Below, one piece after another: positions 28,401 to 36,293 of a stretch of 64,000 nt of DNA. The notes under the pieces were generated by a model, which worked only from the letters and a program-made list of their open reading frames with translations, did no database searches and was not told the DNA's origin. Within the stretch, counting starts at the first letter, position 1, and each line of letters starts with the position of its first letter. The DNA is taken from positions 1,426,001 to 1,490,000 of the forward strand of contig OY782765.1 of assembly GCA_963678275.1 (NCBI GenBank). The letters are read 5' to 3'. Source of the DNA: G963677445 sp963678275. Its GTDB lineage: Bacteria; Bacteroidota; Ignavibacteria; Ignavibacteriales; Melioribacteraceae. A program made the position numbers and the translations under genes.

Positions 28401-28744
28401 AATATTTCTGTTTTTCTGTCAAAAAGATTCAGTCCTCCTTTCGCTGTGCCTGCCCATATATTTCCCCTGCTGTCTTCCAGCAGACTAATAACATAATTAT
28501 CGCTTATCCCCTCCGGATTCTCCGGATTGAAATCAAAAGTTTTTACTCTGTATCCATCATACCTGTTCAGCCCGTCTTCTGTCGCAAACCAGATAAATCC
28601 ATATTTATCAACCAATATATCCAGTACTGTATTCTGCGATAACCGCGCGTTCATTTTCAGATATCTGAATTCCGGATTATTCGCAAAAACCTGGTAACAA
28701 AACACAATGGAGATAAAAAGAAATATTTTGGATTTCCACTTCAT
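25418..28744 (-). CDS. Two-component propeller sensor histidine kinase (HisKA type)
   Basis: A 1108-residue membrane kinase with signal peptide (MKWKSKIFLFISIVFCYQVFA), thirteen WxGT-type Reg_prop motifs across about residues 30-650, a Y_Y_Y domain (about 715-785), a membrane helix near 800-820, a coiled coil, and a kinase with HisKA FSIIAHDLKNPFAALL, N-box RNLLSNAIKFTPVGS, IDKGIGMD and GTGLGLIICKEFV. It shares the sensor design of the protein at 10437 but has an EnvZ-like HisKA core instead of HisKA_3, so the two are not simple duplicates. It heads the minus-strand operon with the PAS-GAF kinase and NarL regulator. No receiver is fused. Confidence 0.92.
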   Translation of the reverse strand: MKWKSKIFLFISIVFCYQVFANNPEFRYLKMNARLSQNTVLDILVDKYGFIWFATEDGLNRYDGYRVKTFDFNPENPEGISDNYVISLLEDSRGNIWAGTAKGGLNLFDRKTEIFEHFKHEKDDPESISDNAVVSLMEDSRGRFWVGTAYGGLNLFDRDKKSFRRIKWDTEKEIPLERQRIWSIKEIDSQIWIGTAAGLKLYSEMKDQMVSNNFESREGKILSSSGIRAVHDDGMGYIWFGTARKGLFRLDQKKGTFKRFANIPGDDSSISINSITRIFSDSKKNLWIGTEAGGLNRYDYLTGKFERYNDSNIENGFNPHDRIFAFCEDSSGIMWVGLFGDVPKKLNLYYKKFYTIEFGDKYSSGLKGSNVWAILKDSRKNLWIGTSWGGLNRRDYQRNSFINYDFQTRYSPNLPNTVISLFEDKGGTVWVGTATFGLFKYLENSDDFKRYRYFPGLENSPGSNKIWDIYQSRDGLIWLGTDGAGLVRFDPVKETFTIFNHDDDNPYSISNDLVWEIAEDSTGNLWVATESGGLNYFNRENERFISFTHDPSDSFSIGSNRIFSVYIDEYGNIWTGTSGSGINYLKKGTKKFKRYDRKRGLADNVIYSIQTDNNNQLWVSTNEGISRFNIVTGEIKNYFEIDGLSSSEFNATASYKDKDGIIYFGGINGVTWFDPVSIRDNEFIGNIVLTDLRIFNQSVIIGKKYDGRIILPYSVNEMDKLKLSYKDYVITFEFSLLNNAFPEDYKYKYRLKGFEENWNIVNYERRYATYTNLPAGNYKLQVMAANHDDIWTPYLKELEIIVTPPFWDTLLFKILFSLIIISFVSGVIYLRMRAVKNREIELESLVRLRTGELEEANRKLGAIIEERKAAEEELIKSNRDKDRMFSIIAHDLKNPFAALLSSTSLLATEEDLKKEEKTELKISIYNSTKNIYYLLENLLNWALIQSGRIESRAEKLYLHESILRTFGIFKGAAKNKNISLSIDEENDLFVCADSQMVDVILRNLLSNAIKFTPVGSEVVVKVRRKDDFAEINLIDKGIGMDSEQINNLFSEENKESRPGTFNEKGTGLGLIICKEFVQKNKGKIKVKSKPGAGSVFSFTLPLHNQISE

Positions 28745-28799
28745 TTTCTACAAGGATATCCTGAAATTTATTCTCACTTTCTTAAATGGACAGATCAAT

Positions 28800-28805
28800 A
28801 TTATA
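28800..28805 (-). promoter_or_regulatory. Possible -10 element for the propeller kinase operon
   Basis: On the minus strand the hexamer TATAAT lies about 55 bases upstream of the kinase ATG within an AT-rich stretch. No good -35 match was seen at the usual distance, and many FCB bacteria use a different promoter consensus, so this is tentative. Confidence 0.25.
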
Positions 28806-29074
28806 TAATCGGAATAAATTCTTTTTTTTTTACATTTTATTCGTTTTTCCTCCGTTTTTCTTATAGTTTTTGTTTACAGACCAAATCATTGTTTATTTAT
28901 TCTTAAATAAAGTAATAAATGCTAAGCTGGCAAAACCGGAACCAAGCGGAAATTCAGGGGAAAAATCATTCTCGTAATCATAAACTGTCAAGCCAGAAGG
29001 AAAAGTGGAGAGTGGAGAGTGTAGAGATAAGAACCAGTAATTTTTCTTTAAGATAACTTCAAAATCCCAAAAAA

Positions 29075-29159
29075 GTCCCGTCAGGGACGACAGATAATAG
29101 CCCCGCAATTCATTGTGGGGAAATAAGTTAAGAAGTTGCTCAAAAGTCCCGTCAGGGAC
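29075..29159. repeat. REP-like palindrome cluster
   Basis: Two identical palindromes GTCCCGTCAGGGAC (29075-29088 and 29146-29159) flank a third, different one at 29101-29120 (CCCCGCAAT...ATTGTGGGG). Both GTCCC copies are preceded by AAAA and followed by GACAG. They match the general form of short dispersed intergenic hairpins in Bacteroidota-like genomes. Confidence 0.7.
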
Positions 29160-29200
29160 GACAGAATTCCCCGGTAAATTGATGGTCAAATAAAATTTTG

Positions 29201-30200
29201 CCCTTTTGCGTAGAATTTGACTCCTTACGGAGTAATCATAGACTGGCAAGCCAGAAGTGAAAAGTGGTTAGTGGAGAGTGAAGAATGAAAACAATTCTCA
29301 GATTTATTAAAGAACCCGATTTCGATGACGACTTCTATTTAGATTTCTATGGCCAACATATATCCGGTCAATCTTTTTAAACACCCCATTCCTGTTCTGA
29401 GTTTTTTACCCCGATCATTAGATAATTCCTTAGAACATACCGCCCGCTTGAATAAGGTTAATAAGGTTTAGTCTGGTCGGGTGGTTTCCTATGCTACTAA
29501 GATTAAAAAATCAAAAATACGGTTTCATTACATTCTTTTCATTCCTCATTCGTAATTCGTAATTTCTTTTGTGGCTTTTCTTCCACCTCATCAACGAAAT
29601 ATGCGTAATCAAAAAATCCGCGGCTCTCTTGACCTTATTAATTGTTCATTGTTCATTATTAATTATTAATTGCATTTTTGCCCTTTTGCGTAGAATTTGA
29701 CTCCTTACGGAGTAATCATAGACTGGCAAGTCAGAAGTGAAAAGTGGAGAGTGGAGAGTGAAGAATGAAAACAATTCTCAGAATTATTAAAGAACCCGAT
29801 TTCGATGGCGACTTCTATTTAGATTTCTATGGCCAACATATATCCGGTCAATCTTTTTAATCACCCCATTCCTGTTCTGAGTTTTTTACCCCGATCATTA
29901 GATAATTCCTTAGAACATATCACCCGCTTGAATAAGGTTAATAAGGTTTAGTTTGGTCGGGTAGTTTCCGATGCTACTAAGGTTAAAAAATCAAAAAATA
30001 AGGTTTCTTTATATTCTTTTCATTCCTCATTCGTAATACGTAATTCGTAATTTCTTTAGTGGCTTTCTTCCACCTCAACAACGAAATCTGCGTAATCAAA
30101 AAATCCGCGGCTCTCTTGACCTTATTAATTGTTAATTGTTCATTATTAATTATTAATTGCATTTTTGCCATTTTGCGCAGAATTTGACTCCTTACGGAGT
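29201..30200 (+). repeat. 480-base tandem direct repeat, two copies plus a partial third
   Basis: The unit starting CCCTTTTGCGTAGAATTTGA begins at 29201 and again at 29681, an exact 480-base period, with over 90 percent identity by eye. A third, partial unit starts near 30169 and diverges after the TCCTTACGGAGTAATC segment. Each full unit has a small open frame of 31 codons (29285-29380 and 29765-29860), the segment AATAAGGTTAATAAGGTTTA followed by GCTACTAAG, and an AT-rich end made of ATTGTTCATT and TTAATTATT. Diverged copies occur at 52012-52215 and 56727-56940. Confidence 0.8.
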
Positions 30201-30370
30201 AATCGTCCTCGTACCTGGTTTCATTTTTCTTTGGCGAATTTTTCGAGTACGATAACGAATACCGCTTCGCCCCCGGAGGAATGTCCCATGAGTACGAGTA
30301 CTGTTCGTTTTTATTAACATACAAATTCAATATTCCGCCATAAAAGCAAGAATATTATTAATAAGTTGCC

Positions 30371-30416
30371 TAAATTTTCCCCAGGCAGAGCTTGAGGGAA
30401 ACGCCCTATCGGGGAA
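30371..30416 (+). repeat. Dispersed repeat B, copy 1
   Basis: Begins TAAATTTTCCCCAGGCA and ends in a small hairpin (CCCTATCGGGG). Related copies are at 31010-31055 (directly following repeat A copy 1) and 39308-39350 (upstream of repeat A copy 3). In the third copy the hairpin is CCCCCGAAGGGGG, so the stem changes while pairing is kept. Confidence 0.65.
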
Positions 30417-30454
30417 CATTCTTAAGCACATCCGAACAACCGGAATATCCCCCG

Positions 30455-30780
30455 CCGGAGGTAATGGCACTAAGATTGTGCAAGAATGAGGATTATTTAG
30501 TTTTTTTCTGGTATTCAGACCCCACCCTTGCCAGAGGCATCCCTCTGGGAAAATCCCTCCCCATAGTAAGGGGAGGGACTTTTAAAGCCCCTCTCCTTGA
30601 TAAGGAGAGGGGTTGGGGTGAGGTTGTAAAAAATTTAATAACAATAGGTTAGCCAATTATTGTTATCATTCTGTTTAATTGATATTGGAAAAACATTCCA
30701 TAAGGAATATTGATGTTGGGGGATAACTATATTCGCGCAATATTCCTTTCGTTTCACTATGTTAGTGCCATAACCGCCGG
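30455..30780. repeat. Imperfect inverted repeat pair bounding about 330 bases
   Basis: CCGGAGGTAATGGCACTAA at 30455-30473 is the near-complement of TTAGTGCCATAACCGCCGG at 30762-30780 (17 of 19 positions). The enclosed DNA carries several CCTCTCC-type palindromes but no gene. It could be the remnant of a small nonautonomous element; no target duplication was seen. Confidence 0.4.
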
Positions 30781-30900
30781 CCCCATAGGGATGCCAGTGG
30801 CAGAGGGGGTAGATTCAAAGTGTTTTTCTTTGAAGACGTGGGAGGACTATCCCTGGGCTAACCGATAACTTTTCTTTTTCTGACTCTATCAGCCTATGGA

Positions 30901-31012
30901 TTTAGAATCGCGGCCAGTCAATCGGCAACATGTTATTAGCGGGCTTTTTGACAAATTTTGCTCCCCGGATTATCCTCAACATGTTGGCGTTAGTGTGGTG
31001 ATAAGAGCCTAA
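30901..31012 (+). repeat. Dispersed repeat A, copy 1
   Basis: A 112-base element from TTTAGAATCGCGGCC to AAGAGCCTAA. It contains two AACATGTT palindromes, at 30927-30934 and 30978-30985. One plus-strand frame stays open and ends at the terminal TAA. Copies 2 and 3 are at 31404-31516 and 39444-39555. It is followed immediately by repeat B copy 2. Confidence 0.8.
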
Positions 31013-31055
31013 ATTTTCCCCAGGCAAAGCTGAGGAAAACGCCCTATCGGGGGAA
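31010..31055 (+). repeat. Dispersed repeat B, copy 2
   Basis: Same family as 30371-30416 (TAAATTTTCCCCAGGCA start, CCCTATCGGGGG hairpin at the end), fused directly to the end of repeat A copy 1. Confidence 0.65.
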
Positions 31056-31270
31056 GGATAAACTGCAAACACCTGATGAATTGAGCTCTGATTTCTTTTG
31101 AAAAAGAATCCCGAATGGGATTCAATATCAATAGCCCCGGGCTGCGAAAGAAGAGAGCAGCCCGGGGGTAAAAGAAAAATATACCGCCACGACCCCGAAG
31201 GGGTCGAATATAGAAATTCATCGCGGATTTGCTTTTACTCCGGCAAATACTATTTCCCCGGGGGTGTTTA

Positions 31271-31362
31271 TATTCGACGCCTTCAGCGTCGAGAAAGATG
31301 TCCGTTATATCAGACCACCGGATTGCATCCGGGGCTATTCATATTCGACTCCATTCGGAGTC
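31271..31362 (-). repeat. 92-base three-hairpin element, copy 1 (inverted)
   Basis: Read on the minus strand: hairpin GACTCCGAATGGAGTC, then GAATAT, then hairpin CCGGATGCAATCCGG, about 35 variable bases, then hairpin GACGCTGAAGGCGTC and GAATA. The same order and the same 92-base length occur on the plus strand at 45703-45794. A related single hairpin (GACCCCGAAGGGGTC plus GAATAT) lies at about 31189-31208. Confidence 0.75.
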
Positions 31363-31403
31363 TTTTATGTGATCCCTTTTTTGATTCCGGCCTGGCAGGT
31401 ATA

Positions 31404-31516
31404 TTTAGAATCGCGGCCTGACTATCGGCAACATGTTATTGGCCGGCTTTTTTGACAAATTTTGCTCCCCGGATTATCCTCAACATGTTGGTGTTAGTGT
31501 GTTGGTAAGAGCCTAA
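31404..31516 (+). repeat. Dispersed repeat A, copy 2
   Basis: 113-base copy of the element at 30901-31012. One extra T in the GGCTTTTTTGAC tract breaks the open frame found in copies 1 and 3. Both AACATGTT palindromes are kept. Confidence 0.8.
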
Positions 31517-31999
31517 GATATCATTACGGACAACAGATCTGAAATTATTCATGAAATTTTTCTTCATCCCTGCCTTTCCTCAATTTGTTTTGGCTCTTCC
31601 TTAGCGAATATTCCTGGTCTTAAGCGGAATAAAAGAATGACCTGAAATAACAGGAATTTTCAATTTTATCTCGATATATAAAAATAATTGATAAATATCC
31701 TGATTATGTGCTGTTTTTCACAGTTTTTCCTAAAATATTTAATACATTATCCGATAGTTTATAATGGTTCTAACATATTAAGCAGCTTAATAATAATATT
31801 CTCCCATTAAATGGAAAAAAATTGAGTTGAGCCGGTTAATAAAGACGAGCCCTGACTGCACTAACAGAGCAGGTTATCGTTATCGTACCCGAAAGGAAGA
31901 TTATGATTACGATAACGATTATGATGATTTCTTTAACAATTCCTTGTGGTTCCGGCTTTTCCAACTCAGGAATTTGAAATATTATGGATACAGGTTGAT

Positions 32000-33169
32000 A
32001 TGTCAGGTAATTATAAATATACCGGTCTGAGAAAATTTGTCGCTCCTGAATTTGTTTTTGGAAACGGGGCCATTGACCTTACTCCAAATTATATAAATAA
32101 TCTCGGCGCCGGGAAAGTGTTGCTTATTACGGATATAAAAATAATGGAGCTGCCCTGGTATAAAAAAATTAAAAAATCATTAACTGATTTAAATATAAAG
32201 CACTCGTTATTTACACAAATAACACCGAATCCAAGAGATTTTGAATCAATAGCCGGAGCCGAAATATTTCTCTCAACAGGTTGCGATACCATAGTGGCAT
32301 TGGGTGGAGGAAGTGTATTGGACTGCGCGAAAGGAATTGGCATACTGGTATCCAACGGCGGCAAAATCAATGACTATGAAGGAGTAGACAGAATATACGA
32401 GCCCATTCCTCCGCTGATATGCATACCAACTACTGCCGGTACATCAGCCGATGTATCACAATTTGCTATTATCCTTGATCCTGAAGAAAAAATTAAACGG
32501 GCAATCATCAGCAAAACAATAGTACCGGACGTTTCACTCATCGACCCGCAAACACTTACGTCCATGGACAGTTACCTTACAGCATGTACCGGAATCGACG
32601 CGCTTGTTCACGCTATTGAGGCTTTTGTGTCCAACGCGAGTTCGCCAATTACTGATATTCACGCGCTCAACGCTATCAGACTCATCAACGATTATCTTAT
32701 CAAATCGATAAAAAACCCGGAAAACCTTACTTTCAGGACAGCGGTAATGCAGGGAAGCCTTGAGGCAGGGCTCGCTTTCAGCAACGCAAGTCTCGGCGCG
32801 GTCCACGCGATGGCTCACAGCCTTGGCGGATTGCTGGATTTACCGCATGGTGAATGCAACGCAATTCTTCTTGATCATGTTATTTCTTATAATTACGAAT
32901 CGGCGCCTGAAAGATATACAGAAATTTGTAAAATTATAAAACTGCCCGTCGGGGGATTAACCAACAATGAGATTAAAAAAACTTTGACCGGCCACATAGA
33001 CAATTTGAAAAAAGAAGCCGGCATTAGAAAAACTTTATCAGATAATGGATTGAAAAAAACCGATATTCAAGCTCTTGCTCAAAATTCGATGAAAGATCCC
33101 TGTATTGTAACAAATCCAAGAAAACCGGCCCTTAGGGATATAGAGGTTATTTATGAAGAAGCGCTCTGA
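32000..33169 (+). CDS. ercA: ErcA-type iron-containing alcohol dehydrogenase homologue
   Basis: Group III (iron-type) alcohol dehydrogenase of 389 residues, closest by eye to the ErcA subgroup, which is linked to regulation of alcohol oxidation and often sits beside sensor kinases. Typical stretches are RKFVAPEFVFGNGA, ALGGGSVLDCAKGIGI, CIPTTAGTSADVSQFAI and TACTGIDALVHAIEAF. All four metal ligands of the family are present (Asp200, His204, His269, His283), so it may be catalytically competent. ATG 32000 is preferred over a GTG at 31946 because family homology starts there. Its end overlaps the multi-PAS kinase by 17 bases, which supports an ErcA-kinase signalling pair. Whether it acts as enzyme, sensor or both is not known. 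Confidence 0.88.
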   Translation: MSGNYKYTGLRKFVAPEFVFGNGAIDLTPNYINNLGAGKVLLITDIKIMELPWYKKIKKSLTDLNIKHSLFTQITPNPRDFESIAGAEIFLSTGCDTIVALGGGSVLDCAKGIGILVSNGGKINDYEGVDRIYEPIPPLICIPTTAGTSADVSQFAIILDPEEKIKRAIISKTIVPDVSLIDPQTLTSMDSYLTACTGIDALVHAIEAFVSNASSPITDIHALNAIRLINDYLIKSIKNPENLTFRTAVMQGSLEAGLAFSNASLGAVHAMAHSLGGLLDLPHGECNAILLDHVISYNYESAPERYTEICKIIKLPVGGLTNNEIKKTLTGHIDNLKKEAGIRKTLSDNGLKKTDIQALAQNSMKDPCIVTNPRKPALRDIEVIYEEAL

Positions 33170-36100
33170 GAGAGAAGAAAACTGGGATCTGCTCAGGGAT
33201 AAAATAATCGGGCTAGGTGAAAGTTCCACAAGAAAAAGTTTTTATCCGCAGCTCAGGAAAAGGATGTCGGAGCTGGAAACATTCCGTAAATTGCTGGATA
33301 AAGTGAATGAATCCATAATTCTTTTTAATGCGGATAATGAAGAAATTGCAGATTTAAATTCCACGGCAAAAGAACTATTTGGATTAAACGACTCAGAGAG
33401 GAAAACTTTTTTTCTTGATGATATTCTGCCTGAAAAAGTTTTAAAAAAAATCAGGTCCCTCTCCTCCGATCAAAGTGCAAAAGAGAAAACTCTGGTCTTT
33501 GAGTATGAATTAAGCCCAAAAAAGGGAGAAAAGATCTGGGTTGAGTTTTCCATCGATTTTACTTTGCTGGACGACAGCATTTATGGATCGGTGATCATCC
33601 GTGATATAACCGAAAAGAAAGAATTTACCCGAAAGATCACTGAAGAAAGAGCCAACCTTAACGCGGTAATTGAAAACAATAATGCGTTTATATGGTCATT
33701 AAACAGAAATTTGCAAATAAAAGCGATGAACGCGAATTTCCGCTATTTTCATGAATTGTTCACAGGTATCGAACCTGAAGAAAATCAATACATCATAGAA
33801 ACTCTTCCCCCCGATGAAAGCATTATTTGGGAACGCCGCTATAGAAGAGTACTGCAGGGAGAATCTTTCAGCCTTGTAGAAAAATTCATACTGGAAGAAA
33901 GCACAAGATATTTTCAGCTCTTTTTTTTCCCGATTATTCAGGGAAACAGAGTGCAGGGTATCAGCGCCTGGGCAGAAGATATCACCGAAAGAAGGTTAAA
34001 TGATTTCCAGCTAAATGACTACAAAACCTCAATCGAAGTTTCCATGGATGGGATTGCTTTTATCGACAAGAGAGGAATTTATACGTATCTGAATGAAGCT
34101 TACTCCCGGATTTTTGGTTATGACAGCGCGGATGAACTGACAGGAAAGATGTGGACAGACCTCTGTTATGATAACAATTTTGAAAGTTTTCTTGATTTCA
34201 TGGAGTATCGAAAAGATAATTCGGGTAATTTTCAGGGAGAATCACGGGGAAGAAAAAAAGATGGAACTCCCTTTTATGCGGAGCTTTCTATTAACCGACT
34301 TGATGATGATCGTTTTGTCTGTGTTGTAAAGAATATTGATTTCCGTAAACAGGCCGAAACAGCCCTAAGAGAGAGTGAACAAAAATTCCGAACTGTTTTT
34401 CAGACAAGTCCCGATGGAATACTTTTAAACAGATATACAGATAATGTTTTCATTGATTGTAATAACAGTTTTACAACTATTACCGGATATACATCTGAAG
34501 AGATGATAGGGGAAAAATTATTTGAATCGGGTATATGGAAAAATGAGGATGATTATTCCAGATTCATGACATTGCTGAATAAAAATGGAACTGTTAATAA
34601 TCTCGAAATTAATTTCAGATTAAAAAACGGAACTGTTCATTCAGGACTTTTTTCCAGCCGTCTTGTGATGCTGAGCAGTGAACTAAATATAATAACTATC
34701 ATAAGAGATATTGAAGAACTAAATATTGCCAGGAAAAGATTAAAACAAAGTGAAACCCGGTTTCGGAGCATGATTGAATCGTCGCCTCTTGGCATAACAA
34801 TAACAAAAGCGGGTATTATACAGTACATCAACCGGGCCGCGCTTTCTCTTTTCCGATATAAATCACCAAAAGATATGATCGGGCATTCTGTGCTTGAATT
34901 TATATCTCATGAAAACAGAGAAAGAATCAAATCTATTATTACCCAAAGAGAGACCGGCATCGTCACACCCGCGGACTATAAATTCAACGCTGTCAGAAGT
35001 GATGGTTCATTATTCCCGCTATCAGGCTCAGTAGCCCGAATCAATCTTCCCGAGGGTGAAGCAACTATCTCCTTTTTCGATGATATAAGTGAAATTACAA
35101 AAGCGCAGGAACAGATAAACAAACTATCGAGCGCGGTAACACAAAGCCCCGCTTCAATTATAATTACAGACCTTAACGGCAATATTGAGTATGTGAATTC
35201 AAAGTTTCTGAAGATAACCGGATTTGAACATGATGAAATAATAGGACAAAATTTCGCCGTTCTAAGGGCCGGAGCGACACCCTGGACAATTTATAAAAAA
35301 ATCTGGGATACGATTGCCGAAGGAAAAGACTGGCACGGGGAATTTCACAACCAGAAAAAAAATGGTGATGATCTCTGGCAGCTTGCTTCTATCTCCCCTG
35401 TCAAGAATGATAAAGGTAAAATAACACATTATCTTGCTGTGATGGAAGATATTACCGAAAGAAAAAAGGGGGAGGAAAATTTAAGAATCGCTAAAGAAAA
35501 TGCCGAAAAATCGGAGAAGCTTAAATCTGAATTTCTCGCGCAGATGTCTCATGAAATCCGGACTCCGGTAAATACTCTGCTTAGTTTCGCGAGTTTGATA
35601 AAGGATGAAGTATCCGGATGCCTTCCGGCTGATCTCGATACAAGTTTTGTTATTCTGCAAAGAGCGGGAAAAAGAATTATCCGGACAATTGATTCCATAC
35701 TTAATATGTCGGAAATTCAGACGGGGACTTATGAACCATCTTTTAATGATACCGACATTTACCGTGAAATTCTTTTATCATTAAAAAGCGAGTTTGAATA
35801 TATTGCCAGAGAAAAAGGATTGAGTTTTGCTCTTAAAAATTCTGTAGAAGCCTGTATTCTTAGCCTGGATGAATATACCGCGACACAGATCTTCGCGAAT
35901 CTGATAGATAACGCGATAAAATATACACCCGAAGGAAAAGTTACCGTCAATGTGAACAGAGATTCAGATGATCTGCTTTTCGTTGAAGTCAGTGATACAG
36001 GAATTGGAATTGACAAGGACTATATTCCAAGTTTGTTTAAACCTTTCACTCAGGAAGACCAGGGATATACCAGACAATATGAGGGAAACGGACTTGGCCT

Positions 36101-36200
36101 GGCCCTGGTAAAAAATTACTGCGCGATAAACAATGCGGAAATTTCCGTTAAAAGTATCAAAGGAAAAGGGACTACATTCAGGGTCACTTTCTTAGGTTAA
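33153..36200 (+). CDS. Multi-PAS sensor histidine kinase coupled to ErcA
   Basis: A soluble kinase of 1015 residues. A basic N-terminal helix (WDLLRDKIIGLGESSTRKSF) precedes about six PAS/PAC modules covering roughly residues 45-770 (for example MDGIAFIDKRGIYTYLNEAY and ASIIITDLNGNIEYVNSKF). The kinase core has SEFLAQMSHEIRTPVN, N-box LIDNAIKYTPEGK, DTGIGIDKDYIPSLF and YEGNGLGLALV. No receiver or membrane helix is seen. The 17-base overlap with the ErcA gene implies translational coupling, and no response regulator follows, so its partner is elsewhere. The catalytic core is paralogous to the kinase at 14200. Confidence 0.93.
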   Translation: MKKRSEREENWDLLRDKIIGLGESSTRKSFYPQLRKRMSELETFRKLLDKVNESIILFNADNEEIADLNSTAKELFGLNDSERKTFFLDDILPEKVLKKIRSLSSDQSAKEKTLVFEYELSPKKGEKIWVEFSIDFTLLDDSIYGSVIIRDITEKKEFTRKITEERANLNAVIENNNAFIWSLNRNLQIKAMNANFRYFHELFTGIEPEENQYIIETLPPDESIIWERRYRRVLQGESFSLVEKFILEESTRYFQLFFFPIIQGNRVQGISAWAEDITERRLNDFQLNDYKTSIEVSMDGIAFIDKRGIYTYLNEAYSRIFGYDSADELTGKMWTDLCYDNNFESFLDFMEYRKDNSGNFQGESRGRKKDGTPFYAELSINRLDDDRFVCVVKNIDFRKQAETALRESEQKFRTVFQTSPDGILLNRYTDNVFIDCNNSFTTITGYTSEEMIGEKLFESGIWKNEDDYSRFMTLLNKNGTVNNLEINFRLKNGTVHSGLFSSRLVMLSSELNIITIIRDIEELNIARKRLKQSETRFRSMIESSPLGITITKAGIIQYINRAALSLFRYKSPKDMIGHSVLEFISHENRERIKSIITQRETGIVTPADYKFNAVRSDGSLFPLSGSVARINLPEGEATISFFDDISEITKAQEQINKLSSAVTQSPASIIITDLNGNIEYVNSKFLKITGFEHDEIIGQNFAVLRAGATPWTIYKKIWDTIAEGKDWHGEFHNQKKNGDDLWQLASISPVKNDKGKITHYLAVMEDITERKKGEENLRIAKENAEKSEKLKSEFLAQMSHEIRTPVNTLLSFASLIKDEVSGCLPADLDTSFVILQRAGKRIIRTIDSILNMSEIQTGTYEPSFNDTDIYREILLSLKSEFEYIAREKGLSFALKNSVEACILSLDEYTATQIFANLIDNAIKYTPEGKVTVNVNRDSDDLLFVEVSDTGIGIDKDYIPSLFKPFTQEDQGYTRQYEGNGLGLALVKNYCAINNAEISVKSIKGKGTTFRVTFLG

Positions 36201-36293
36201 AAAAGAAAGAAAAATATTATTTCGCTCTTTTCTTGAGTAATTTAATCCTAATAACTATTTTTACCTGATTGTTTTTAAATTGTGGGAGCAATT

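Larger units (their letters stand above)
28745..31999. other. 3.2-kb noncoding repeat region
   Basis: No convincing gene is present. The stretch contains REP-like palindromes, a 480-base tandem repeat, runs rich in TTAATTATT, three further dispersed repeat families (listed separately) and, at about 30530-30620, palindromic tracts of the CCCTCCCC and CCTCTCCTT kind common in intergenic DNA. Open frames such as 28893-29249 and 29983-30330 on the minus strand lie across the repeats and look accidental. The last 330 bases hold the leader of the alcohol dehydrogenase gene and nothing I could define. Confidence 0.7.

Noticed and set aside
28893..30330. Minus-strand open frames at 28893-29249 and 29983-30330
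   Set aside because: They run through REP palindromes and the 480-base repeats, have no family resemblance and share peptide pieces only because they share repeat DNA.
31098..31455. Open frames across the hairpin-rich stretch
   Set aside because: The predicted peptides simply translate palindromes and repeat A; no start signal or conserved domain.
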